Assembly (NCBI GenBank): GCA_003693705.1
Contig: RBZT01000705.1
Coordinates: 62,001-126,000 of the forward strand
Direction: 5' to 3'
Length of the DNA: 64,000 bases
Origin: Polymyxa betae
Taxonomy: Eukaryota > Endomyxa > Phytomyxea > Plasmodiophorida > Plasmodiophoridae
The position numbers and the translations under genes are program-made. Position 1 is the stretch's first letter. Each line of letters begins with the position of its first letter. The notes beneath the pieces are model-generated. The model worked only from the letters and a program-made list of their open reading frames with translations. It did not search any database and was not told the DNA's origin. This document shows positions 1-10,018 of this stretch, in pieces.

Positions 1-68
1 ACTCGGGCGACGTCTTAAACGCCAAAAGCAAGAAAACGATCACATCCTTCAGCTTTATCTCGATCATG
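1..68 (-). CDS. Possible 5' end of a small gene running off the left edge
   Basis: On the minus strand an ATG at position 68 opens a frame of about 22 codons that begins MIEIKLKDVIVFLLLAFK and runs off the window. The hydrophobic stretch right after a short charged start looks like a signal peptide or membrane anchor. Too little is visible for identification. It may also be chance. Confidence 0.15.
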
Positions 69-151
69 TTTGGAAACCGCTATGAGCGCTCGAGCATTAA
101 AACCCGGCATTGGACAAAGAGTGTCACATAGCTTTATTTGAAAGTACTTTC

Positions 152-2346
152 TCAAAGGACTCGGCCGGTAGCATCGACATTAACCCAGGCGGTAGGTTCG
201 CTATCAGAGATGTTCAGCGTTCTCATGGTCAGGCGCAGCTGCTGAATGATGTCCGTCTTCGCCTGCGGCAGAATGGACTCATGCCAGGTCAACCGATGGA
301 AAAATTTGAACGTGATCACGAGAGAAGCGCCGTCGTCGAGTCCGTCCATCAGCATGACGACCTCGGGCTTCCACGAATCCGAATGCTGGCGTACGTAATC
401 CAGCATCAGCTCGCGAAGCTGCTGAAGCTTGTCGGGCTCCGTCGTATAGGCGATGTTCGCCTTGAAAACGATCACGGCTGGCCCGGCACGTCGATGGTTG
501 AAGATGGGCATCTTTGACAAAGCCGAGTTCGAAATCATTACCAGCTTGTGATCGAGGCCGACGAAATCGGTCGTCATCAGCGAGATGCGAACCACGACGT
601 AACAATCGCCATCGATCTGCACGACGTCGCCGATACCGTATGGGCGTCGAACCGTGACGAACACGACCGATTCGACCAGATCGGTGACCGACTGCGAGAT
701 CGCGAAGGCGATCGTCGGCAAGATCGCGGGCAGGGTCAGCATGAGTGTGTTCATGGGGAACCCGAACGCCCAGAACAGCAGCAGCAGGCAGGCGACCAGG
801 AAGATGGCGTTCATGGCTGTCTCAGCGATGTCGGCCGCATTCAGGAAGCTTTCGACTTTGTGATGGAGATCGGCTCGATCCGTGTATAACGTCTGCACGC
901 AGACGAAGAACTCGTCAGCTGTGATCGGAGAGTAATCGCCTAATAGGCCATATTCAGTGATCTTGTGTTGAACGCATCATTGAGACGGTACCATCGGTTC
1001 GTTTGAAAAGCGTCTCGAAACAGCGCTCGATGTCGGCGTCCTGGACGCCAAGGATGGTGCGGATTCGTGGAAAGCTCAGTTTCTCGCTGGATGTGAAAAC
1101 GGTATCGCGAAGGCCGGCAGCGACAAGGCGCATCTACACAGCGCATTTAACAAATCTAATGACATCAATTTGTGAGAGCGAACCTGATGTGACGAAGTGA
1201 TCTCGATCATGGTGTCGGGCGAGTATTCCCAGCAGCTGGCCCCGTCACGTTCGACGATCTTCAGCGGCAGCTGCAGCGCCGACGTCGCTGTCCGTTGCAG
1301 CTGCATATCGTAGTCTTGGCGTCGTTTGTTCTCAGCCCATTTCTGACGAATCGCATCTCTACAATGGCAAGGGTTCAGACTGCCATCGATCGGGACGGCG
1401 GAAACATCTCGATTTACCTTTCATCGACATCGCTCATGACACAAAGCAGGACGAGCATATCTTTGGCGAACGATATATCGGAAACGGCTTGTTCGAATAA
1501 GTGTCGGGAGATGCGATCGCGAGCCAGCTGCATCAGAATGCTTCGTACGCCGAGGGCCAAACTCAAGATCACGACAGCTTGGCAGAGGGAGTACGCCAGC
1601 CAAAGTTCCTCTTTCCGAACGCCACCGGTGACACTCAACAACAGGTTGAGAATCAGAGATTCGCAGAGCAAGGACGTGACGACCAGCTTAAATCGCATCA
1701 TGATCTCGTGAACAATGATCCGAACGATCCAGTGCGATTTCTTCACCAGTTGGCTCAGAATCTAGGCGAAGATTCAGATCTCAGAACATTAGCAGCGATA
1801 AACGCTGCTTACCTTATCGAGAAGGAAATGCAGGCCCTCGACGACGATGAAGATGAAGAGCATGAGAGTTGGTATGGAGAAGAGCGCCCAAAGCGGAATC
1901 TTAATCCACTTGAAAGCGGCAATTCTCATATCGAACTTATCCAGGACGCAGATCAGGACCAGGATCGCCAACGAGACGGCCACCAAGCAGACCCAATGTA
2001 AACGGCTCGCCCAAGTTCTCGCCAGACGGCGCCACAAGCTCCGTCGACGAATCTTGTTGTCGTCGACGTTGAAGATCGTGGAGATGTCGGAAGCGTCGCC
2101 GATCTCCTTATCATCGCCTGCGTTGCCTTCGACCGAGGAAAACACCCGCTTAATATCGCCGAGCTCTTCTTGGAGGTCATCGATGACGTCGACGATCTCG
2201 ACCCGGCTGCTGCGAACGAACGAGTCGTTGCGCTTTCTCAGCATCGACGACTGACGACGCGAAAGTCGCCGGCGCTGTTCGTTTTGGTTGACATCGTCAT
2301 TTTCATCGTAGATTGGGGCACTAATGCCTTCGTTCTGTTGCGACAT
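152..2346 (-). CDS. MscS-family mechanosensitive ion channel with EF-hand-like segment (multi-exon)
   Basis: The first exon has an ATG at 2346 (MSQQNEG), an Arg-rich acidic N-terminal tail and two or more hydrophobic helices. One intron is clear at 1762-1812 (51 nt, GTAAGC..CTAG). Middle exons give further helices and then, near 950-1050, a segment reading FKRTD spliced to GDYSP..DEFF that resembles an EF-hand loop. The last exon (898-152) carries the MscS core: a pore-like helix rich in small and hydrophobic residues, then TVRRPYGIGDVVQIDGD, the beta-domain signature of MscS (family knowledge). The arrangement of N-terminal helices, EF-hand and MscS core matches fungal and protist ER-located Msy-type channels, so a Ca2+-tuned osmotic channel in an internal membrane is inferred. 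The class is certain; exact exon borders between 900 and 1450 are approximate. Confidence 0.85.
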
Positions 2347-2645
2347 TATGGAAAATGCTGCTTCGACCAACGGAACGATCAAGATCCAAATCCTGCCGGA
2401 TTTATGATCGATCAGGAGTGATTCACCATCCGCTCATAGCCATTAGCCCTTTCCAAAATCCTGTCAGTTATTTAGGGAAGATATTATCATAGAACTGATG
2501 ATTATTGACATCGGAACCATTGCTAACAATGAATCAAAAATTTATAGTGAGATGATGAGCTCAGTTGGAGAGATTATTTGACATTTAGCGCCTGATTAGA
2601 CCTTTCAGATACAAGATTATGGTGGATGGTGTTCTCAAGGCGACC

Positions 2646-2837
2646 TTAATTGCTGGTGACATTGGGATATCGGGCCTTTATGGCAGCATTCCTGGCACGC
2701 GCCTCCTCGTCGGTGTAGGATTCAGCCGGCTTCGGCTCGCTGGTCATCACAGTCCATGTACCGACGGCGGCGAAAGCGACAGCCCACGCTGCCAGATTGA
2801 ATCCACGACTGCCTCTCACCCAGATCTGCTTCAACAT
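2646..2837 (-). CDS. Small single-pass membrane protein, 63 aa
   Basis: An intronless frame starts with ATG at 2837. It has a basic N-terminus (MLKQIWVRGSRG), one hydrophobic helix (about residues 14-31, AAWAVAFAAVGTWTVM) and an acidic then basic tail containing SYTDEEARARNAAIKARYP. This layout is usual for small subunits of mitochondrial inner-membrane complexes, but I do not recognise the family. A telomere-like CCCTAA box 55-70 bp upstream resembles the boxes in front of other genes here and supports a real, independently transcribed gene. Confidence 0.5.
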   Translation of the reverse strand: MLKQIWVRGSRGFNLAAWAVAFAAVGTWTVMTSEPKPAESYTDEEARARNAAIKARYPNVTSN

Positions 2838-2890
2838 CTTTCCAACTTATCTCCGTGACAAAACCCCTTTTGACGTTCTCAAGTGCTGAG

Positions 2891-2905
2891 AAACCCTAAC
2901 CCTAG
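2891..2905 (-). promoter_or_regulatory. Telobox-like motif upstream of the 63-aa membrane protein gene
   Basis: AAACCCTAACCCTAG on the plus strand, reading CTAGGGTTAGGGTTT toward the minus-strand start codon at 2837. The same motif recurs at 3511-3530, 6748-6757, 32784-32792, 33121-33130, 33929-33945 and 34466-34484, mostly within about 500 bp of gene starts. Plant teloboxes are known promoter elements of housekeeping genes; a similar role here is inference. Confidence 0.4.
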
Positions 2906-3083
2906 CAGACTAACTGCTGCCTAAGACCTCTTTAATCGTCATCAATACATATTGCATCTCATTAATTATTTGAAATTATCTCGTGATGCTCAAAGTTTGA
3001 TTCTCCGAAATGATAAGTTTTTCGATTAATTACGCGGAGTATCGTCATAAGCTGGAAGCTTTGGCATTCGAATCGCTCCATCG

Positions 3084-3407
3084 ATGTTGTCCGGTCTAGT
3101 TCAGTATAGCGATGACAGCGATGATGACGTGAATGCGTCCGAGATGATGAAGCCGCTGCCGCCCAGACCCGAGCAGCAGCGCAAAGCCCTGCCATCGGCC
3201 AAAGATCTGCTGGCAGGCGCGAAACCAACCCCGGCTAAGAAGCGCTCAACGGAGCTGCCTGCTAAAGAGCACCCAGTTTCAAAGTGGCAGAAAACCGACC
3301 CGGATGAGCTGCTGATGGTGCCGCCCCAGATGAGGTCAGGCCGGCCTAATATCGTCACCGAAGAATCGTTGTCAAATTTGCGACGAAAAAAGACCTCCAA
3401 ACAATAA
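3084..3407 (+). CDS. Small acidic/basic disordered protein, 107 aa, conserved-looking C-terminal motif
   Basis: ATG at 3084, intronless. The N-terminus MLSGLVQYSDDSDDD is an acidic serine tract that could be a CK2 target. A proline/lysine-rich middle follows, then near the C-terminus PPQMRSGRPNIVTEE and a basic tail RRKKTSK. The pairing of an N-terminal SDDSDDD tract with a C-terminal PPQ..RPN.VTE motif is how several small uncharacterised eukaryotic nuclear proteins look, but I cannot name the family. It sits divergent from the 63-aa gene and upstream of the RanBP9-like gene. Confidence 0.5.
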   Translation: MLSGLVQYSDDSDDDVNASEMMKPLPPRPEQQRKALPSAKDLLAGAKPTPAKKRSTELPAKEHPVSKWQKTDPDELLMVPPQMRSGRPNIVTEESLSNLRRKKTSKQ

Positions 3408-3510
3408 CCAATTCTTTGCAAAATGATTATTTAACTGATAAAATGATAATGCGATCTTGATACTGTTTGGCAAGGCCATGAGTTGAACATATCTTGTTGA
3501 AAATATTTGA

Positions 3511-3530
3511 CTAGGGTATTAGGGTTTGGG
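3511..3530 (+). promoter_or_regulatory. Telobox-like motif upstream of RanBP9-like gene
   Basis: CTAGGGTATTAGGGTTTGGG lies about 75-95 bp upstream of the start codon at 3604, oriented with the gene. It is a doublet of the box seen at 2891-2905. Confidence 0.4.
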
Positions 3531-3603
3531 GGTCTCCATCATGAATGTCTCCTTTTGAAGTGGGCGGAACCCGGCCTTTATGCCACTTTAGCTAAATGAC
3601 GAG

Positions 3604-4897
3604 ATGATGCCAAGGCGGCCACAATCGGTCCCGTTCGGGCCTGGCGGGCCTGGAGCTTCCGAATTCGCTTTCAGAAGCAGTCCGCATCCATCATACATTG
3701 AAGTATTCGGTGCTGGGCTGCAGTTACGGTTCGCCACCAGCTTGCCCCGGAAGCATTCCGATTTCGTACACGCCGTTCGATGTAATAAGCCGGTTCCGAG
3801 TTTCTGGTGCAATGTGTTTTATTTCGAGATCCTCGTTGTTGAATCCGGACAAACGGGAGCAATTTCAATCGGCCTCTCGGATGAAACTGCCGATTTGCAA
3901 CATCAGCCTGGCATTGATGAGAACTCATTCGGGTATGTCACTGATACCTTCGTCTTCTTGAAATCTCCTCTTAAGATGCGTCAGATATCGCGGTCTCGAT
4001 GGGAAGGTCTTCACAGGCTCGAAATCGGGGCGCGATTATGGCCCGGATTTCGGTATTGACGATGTTGTCGGTTGTGGCATCTCGTTCATCACGAACGAGG
4101 TCTTCTTTACACATAATGGTCGCTATCTAGGTCCAGCTGCTACTGTTTTGGCTGTCCCGAAACTGTATGCCACGATTAGTCTTAGTAGCCCGGGTGAAAT
4201 CGTTCACGTCAATTTCGGCTATAAGGATTCATTTCGCTATGATATCGCCACTCATGAAAAACGTGAATTGCACAATCAGGCAGCAATTATCAAGAAAACG
4301 CCTGTTGAAGCTTCCATCCTTCCTGATCTCGTTCGCTCGTTCCTTCGTGTTCACGGCTATTCGAACACTTTACAAGCTTTTGAGAGCGCCTTCGATTCAA
4401 AGTCTGCTGTCAATGACGATAAAAGTTTAGTGCCGCGGCAAGCCGTTATTCAGGCAGTTTGTGCCGAAGAGATTGACGATGCTGCTTCTCTTTTGCAACA
4501 GCACTTTCCAGGCGCTCTTCGTTCGAAACTCATTCAATGCGATTTGAACATTTTGAGATTTATCAAGCTCGTTCGTGACCGTGAAGTTCCTGAAGCCATC
4601 ATGTTTGCTCAGAACGACCTATCTCCGTTCGCTGATTTGGAAGAGGTGCAAGATCGGTTGCAAAATGCTTTAGCGTTGCTGGTTAATCCCGAGGGTTCGC
4701 CTCAAGCGCATCTGTTGACGAATGCCTTCAGAGAAGAAGTCGCCATGCGCGTGAATAAGATTCTATTGGAATTCATTGGCAGTGCAGCGGATTGTAAGCT
4801 GACCTTGATGTTGCGTCAATTGATAGCGGTTGAACAAGCCTATCGAAATGAGAACTCCCAGATGGGTCTACCTTATCAAATTGAAAATGATATATAG
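3604..4897 (+). CDS. RanBP9/RanBPM-like SPRY-LisH-CTLH protein (GID/CTLH E3 ligase scaffold)
   Basis: There are two exons with a 52-nt intron at 3933-3984 (GTATGT..TCAG) that restores the SPRY reading (SFG|YRGLDGK). Exon 1 and the start of exon 2 form the SPRY domain, with landmarks YFEILVVESG, SIGLSDE and DYGPDFGIDDVVGCGI. After it comes a LisH segment (LPDLVRSFLRVHGYSNTLQAF) that continues into CTLH and CRA helices to the C-terminus. That order is diagnostic of RanBP9/10 and yeast Gid1, scaffolds of the CTLH ubiquitin-ligase complex. The chosen ATG (3604, MMPRR) follows a three-codon upstream ORF at 3595-3603, which could damp translation. The stop is one base from the stop of the convergent gene at 4899. 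Confidence 0.88.
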
Positions 4898-4898
4898 G

Positions 4899-5171
4899 CT
4901 ATGTCATTCGCCACATCAACCATAATATCCCTAATATATAAAGAAGCAATGCAGTTTTCACCTGCAGCTTCTTTCCAGTAAAACATCTTCGTAAGGATAA
5001 GACCTCTTGGTATAATAGTCTGTATCGCATCAATTCATTCACCATTATTGGTAATCGGTAATCGAGTAATTTGACGTTGCTGTGGTTCAGTGGGGGATAT
5101 TCAACGATTTCTATATAAGCTAATACTAGGAATATTAATAAAATGAGAAGGATTTGTAAGAATTCTGACAT
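4899..5171 (-). CDS. Small protein with two hydrophobic helices, 90 aa
   Basis: An ATG-initiated intronless frame. Residues 5-22 (LQILLILLIFLVLAYIE) and about 74-88 (ALLLYILGILWLMW) are membrane-length hydrophobic stretches around a basic, Leu/Arg-rich middle (ELMRYRLLYQEVLSLRR). It converges with the RanBP9-like gene with a single base between the stop codons. No family recognised; it could be a small ER or mitochondrial membrane protein, or a chance frame in AT-rich DNA. Confidence 0.35.
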   Translation of the reverse strand: MSEFLQILLILLIFLVLAYIEIVEYPPLNHSNVKLLDYRLPIMVNELMRYRLLYQEVLSLRRCFTGKKLQVKTALLLYILGILWLMWRMT

Positions 5172-5382
5172 TTATTTTCTCTGAGAGAATGAAAAAATTT
5201 CAACAATTTGTTCAAACCGTGATTTTGGCTGAAAATGTCACGGACAAAATGACATTTTTAGTTCGAAGTGTTTTCTGTGTGCTTATGGGAAACATTCATC
5301 TAATTTCTGGGAGAGCTGACAATTCTAGTACAATTGAATTCCTTATTAAGTTGGCCAGCATCATCCACCAACTGATGTCGTG

Positions 5383-6481
5383 ATGTCGTTGTCGATAGAG
5401 CATGTTAAGGGAGAGATCGCCGAGGTCAAGGCAGACCTGACGAAGGCAAAGGCATACCTGAAGTCGGCGATGGACAATGCCCACAAAGAACTGGTTCTTG
5501 CGGCGATGTCGTTGATCACATCGCTCGAACATCGCTTGGCTGGTCTGGAGGCTTGGCTTCTGAAACCCGCCCTCGCCCCAACTGGTACGTTTGCTAATAT
5601 GTTTCACAGAATTTCGCACGCGATTATCGCTTAATGCTCGTCATTTTGATCATTATTTTAAAACAATTATGATAATATTCATTTTTTTCATTGTTATTCG
5701 ATACGAATCGCGTTTTGATTATTATTTAATACAAATCCTGCGGTTTAAAACTCATTTACAAGAAGACATTAACATGTTATGCGACGTTATCTCCAAATTG
5801 TGTTGGAATATTGGTCAGATTCCAGACGTAAAGAAAGCGAACGATGCCAAGTTCCATCCCAAGACTCGCCCGGCGTCATCTTCATCTTGGACTTCCGCTG
5901 ATCAGAGCAACTTCGTCCGCGCTGTATGCGATTATTACGGCGCTGAACACAACTTTTGCTTTGTCGCCGGTCACGTCGATCCTACCAGAATCACGGGACG
6001 GAATTCCATCGTGGCAGCTCACATCTGGGATTTCCGATGCCGAAGTGCTCTGCCAGTTTTCGGCTTGGCAAAAGATGATGTTTGGAATCCTAAAAACGGG
6101 TTACGTGTTTGCAAGCCGATTAAGAAAGCGTTTGACGCTGGACGGGTCGTTCTAATCTACAATCCCTTTAACAGAAAAATCAACATGCACGTGTTGGACC
6201 CCCAGCTGAAAAATCAGTTGGCCTTACCGTCAGACAAAACGTTCGACGATCTCGACGGCGCGGTCGTAACTTTTCCCAACGGCAATAAGCCATATGTTCG
6301 CCTGATTGCTTATTTGGCTGCCGACGGGATCCGAATGGCATTGGAGAAGAATTGGGTGAAGGCGGGAGATTATGAAGCGTACAGGCAATGGTACGACCTC
6401 GAATTATCCAGTATCGGGAAGGACGAACTGGCCAAGATTGAAAGCAACATTTTTTCTGACATTGATGCCTTTGATGTCTAA
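5383..6481 (+). CDS. HNH_2-like domain protein with N-terminal coiled coil
   Basis: The proposed exon 1 (ATG 5383 to about 5584, then GTACGT) encodes an amphipathic coiled coil (EIAEVKADLTKAKAYLKS..). An AT-rich intron of roughly 230-250 nt follows. The second exon (from about 5820 to the stop at 6481) carries HNH_2 landmarks (family knowledge): NFCFVAGHVD, then IVAAHIWDF with the conserved A-H-I, then WNPKNGLRVCKPIKKAFDAG with the conserved N and F-D. The usual L-H pair before the K.FD element reads C-K-P-I here, so one putative catalytic/metal histidine is missing and nuclease activity is doubtful. Coiled coil plus HNH_2 occurs in expanded, mostly uncharacterised families of fungi and protists. 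The splice join is inferred. Confidence 0.55.
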
Positions 6482-7222
6482 TCAACCTTTCCAGCCACTC
6501 ATTACAATAATTGTTCCACAGTGATTTTGAAAACCCTCGATTTTCGTCAAATAAAAGGCGTCTCAGTATTATCTACGAGCAGGGAGAAGGACTTCCTACA
6601 ACAAGGAATATCAGTAATGAGCGCTGGGAAAATAAAGTTGAAATAATCTATGGAATTTGGGGTATCCACTGACGCATCTCGAACGTACGAATCCCCCGTT
6701 TTCCTAAACACCTGATTGTTGATTATGATTGAAATTGAATCGTATATGGGTTTAGGGAACAGTTATAGATGTCCAGAACCACCGAAAATTTAACAAGGAT
6801 GATTATATGAGACTCTGGAAAGAACGAACATAATTTAGGAGTGAATTTCAATAATTATTTCGATGACTTGGTGTGACAATTTGATATTGGATAGTTCTAT
6901 GGTTACGATTACGAAATCGACGATGATTGCAACGATCCATTCAGCGAGTAGTATGAATACGACAATGAACCAGATAGAATTCGAGTATCTATTTACGGAC
7001 TGAAACAATAACGAAACTGGAATTTCTGGCTCATGGAAGTCCTTATCAGTTTTAGCCTTACTTGCATTACAATTGCGGTTCTTTGTTTATTGGCAGCTAT
7101 ATTTGGTATTCTGACATCGTTTTGCCTATCTGGAAGCATGCATAAAGCAGCTGGAGAAATGACGCTTAGGTAGCCCCCGGCTATTGACCGGAGTTCGCGA
7201 CTTTCGCCTTCATCGGAGCCGA
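6482..7222 (+). other. Intergenic AT-rich stretch, no gene seen
   Basis: I find no frame with coding character on either strand here. It contains one telobox-like GGGTTTAGGG at 6748-6757, oriented toward the GRF/SNF2 gene that starts at 7223. It is probably the promoter and 5' region of that gene plus the 3' end of the HNH_2-like gene. Confidence 0.4.
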
Positions 7223-9949
7223 ATGTTATCGCAGGAATCCGATCGCTCTCCAAATACAAGGCCCGATGGCAAGGTCCAAAGGCAATCTTCTGGTCAGCGA
7301 TCTGTTCAGCTGTTGCATTAGGTCCCTATCTGCAATCTGCATCGCCTCCCGATGCGGCAATTTACAGTTCGAAAGGTGGTTTAGAATCGCCCATTCTCGT
7401 TTTATAAGGCTTATAATGATCATAGGAGGGACCAAATAAGGGCAAATTATTCTGGAACTGTTCGCAAACGGGCGATTTCTGTAAATCGTTTCTATGGGAT
7501 CGCGATATCGATTCGAAACCGAACTCCTGGAAGATGGAATTCTTAATCGATCCTGATAACGATAATCAACCGAAACGCATTTCAGCGTCTTATAAGCTGG
7601 CATTAGAACTTGTCACGCGAACACATTTCGAGGCAATCAACGAGCGCTTTCCAGGCGTCATCTTCTGATTCGTTGCAACAGGCGAAATTTTTACCATCTC
7701 TTTTAGATAAAGAAATAGCTGTTGCTGTATCTGAATTTGCACCAGCTCATCCTACGAATCCTTCTTGCTGGAAGATACCGGTTGGTCGCTACCAGGATTT
7801 GGTCGAGGCCATCACGCCAAAACTGTCCAACTATAACGTTGAGATTCAGTATCTCCCTGAATGGATACAGAAACGATATGTGAAAGGAACCGTGACTTCC
7901 AAGAGTAAGCTTCATTGTATTTCGAATTCCATTCTTCATCTGAAAGCAGCCTATTCGTTCGACCAGAATCGGATCGCGAAATCATTATGGAAGAAGCTGT
8001 TGCCGTTCCAGCGCGAGGGAATCGAACAGGTTTTGCTGCTGGTTCTGGTCGGAAAGGTTTCTGAATCGGTTGCTGCACAGATTGTAATGAAATTCAATGG
8101 GCGATGCATTGTAGCGGATGAGATGGGTCTCGGGAAAACGGTTCAAGCGATTGGCCTCATCTCGTACTACCATGATGATCTTCCTGTCCTAATCGTGGTC
8201 CCTTCCAGGTTTGTCCCTGCGTGCGATTCGCTTTTCACATCGATAGCATTTGGTGTAGTCTTCGATTTCACTGGAAAGATACGCTTCTTAACTGGCTCCC
8301 CGAGATTGATGAGAATCGAATTCATGTGATTAGCTCCGGTAGTTGTCACGTCACAAATACGAGATTTGGATCGAATCTGGTTGCAGGTTCGGATTGGCCG
8401 CGAAATGAGAATTCTGTGGATTTTATGATCATCTCGTATGCGTTGCTCTCGAAATTTCAATCCGATATCCTGCAGTGGAATCCGAGATTTACCATCTTGG
8501 ACGAAAGTCATTTTATTAAGACGCTAACGACTCAAAGGTCACGTGCTGCAGCACCAATTATCAAAGGTTTCAAGCCTTTTCGTTTTCTCTTTTCATGTTG
8601 TTAATGCAATGATTAGAGTCCAATCGGGCTATTCTTCTTAGTGGCACTCCAGCTACATCGCGCCCTAGCGAGCTCTATTCTCAGGTTCGTTCAACGTTTA
8701 TCTAATGGAAGCTGTAATGGTTGTCGCAACAGGTTGATGTGCTCCATCATGGCATGCTTGGAACATACAAGCTCTATGGTGTTCGTTATTGTAATGGTCA
8801 AGAAGGGAAATTCGGCTGGGAGTGTCGTGGAGCGCAGTGCCTTCGTGAGCTGAACATCATATTAACTGATACGGTTATGATAAGAAGGCTGAAGAAGGAT
8901 GTCATCAGCGGTGATGTAACTGATATCATTGCTTGAAAACGACCTGAGTCTCGCTGCTAGATTTGCCACCGAAATTTCGTTCTGGAATTACGATTTCCTC
9001 CTTGTCGGCGGCTGCCGCTGCTGAATTTAAGCTGAAGATGAGCTCTATAAAAGACCTTGAGAGCGGGAGCAACCAGAATAATGGTGCAATGGCTACTTTG
9101 TATCACGATACGGGCGTTGTGAAAATCAAGGATGCTGCAAATTTTGTCGCCACGAAACTTGATTCCAGCGAATCAGAAAAATTCCTCGTTTTCGCTCATC
9201 ACCAGGTTGTGAAGTCAGGCAGAGATTCTGTGTGTTTCTGACGTTTATTGTTCAGGATGTTATCAATGGTGTTGAAGCCGAACTTCACAAAGAAGCGAAG
9301 TCGACCGCCATCATTTCTCGTATTGATGGAAATACAAGTCAAGTATGTTTGTTAACGCTTGTGACGAAATATGTTCCATATCAATCAACTTAGGCTGCCA
9401 GAGTGGATATCGTTGAGAAATTCCAAACTGATCCGAAGCATCGTGTGTTGATATTGAGCATCAAAGCTGCATCGTATGGATTGACATTAACGGCTGCCAG
9501 CAATGTTCTTTTCGCTGAGCTTGCATGGAGCCCTCAGGATCTATTGCAAGCCGAGGACCGGGCCCATCGGATTGGTACATCTTCGGAACAGCTCCCAATC
9601 TGTGCTTGAGTTGTGTGTAGGTCAGGAAAGGTCGCATGTCAATATCTCCTATCTTCTGGCAAAAGGAACGTTGGATGATATGATGTGGCCGATGATACAG
9701 CGGAAGCTATCTGTCTGCAATGCTACCATTGATGCTGGGCGTGGAAACAGCATCAATGTGGATTTCAGTCATGATAGGCCGGAGCCCAATGAACGTTCAA
9801 GTTTCAAACGGCAGCGGACACAGCCTAATAAGGTCACTCGAGGTCCCATGGACCAGTTTGTTACTTCTACAACTCGCACGAAACCGAATGCATCGAGAAA
9901 CCAGCCGAGCTCTCAATTCTCTGCTCGAGACGTTATTGATTTAACCTGA
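7223..9949 (+). CDS. SNF2-family annealing-helicase-like ATPase (SMARCAL1/ZRANB3 type) with N-terminal GRF zinc finger
   Basis: Short exons precede the helicase. Exon 1 is 7223-7273; a 48-nt intron follows; exon 2 is 7322-7375; a 50-nt intron follows; exon 3 starts at 7426. All are phase 0 and together read [29 protein letters not shown] and [10 protein letters not shown], a zf-GRF finger like those of NEIL3 and APE2 (C, H, C, C pattern). A HARP-like stretch ([16 protein letters not shown]) follows, then the SNF2 motor: Walker [17 protein letters not shown], motif [23 protein letters not shown], and motifs V/VI with [13 protein letters not shown]. The tail is basic and Ser-rich. Intron 8208-8259 rejoins VVPSS with LRFHWKDTL. 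The family remodels stalled replication forks; GRF fingers bind ssDNA. Borders between 7610 and 7690 are uncertain. Confidence 0.8.
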
Positions 9950-10018
9950 TTAAATATATATCTATGGATTATCAGCAATTCCTGCTGATGATGATTTCAT
10001 GGGGCAGTTGCAGATTTA

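Noticed and set aside
1295-2001. Long plus-strand open frames opposite the MscS gene.
   Set aside because: They lie antisense to clearly coding membrane segments and have no domain features.
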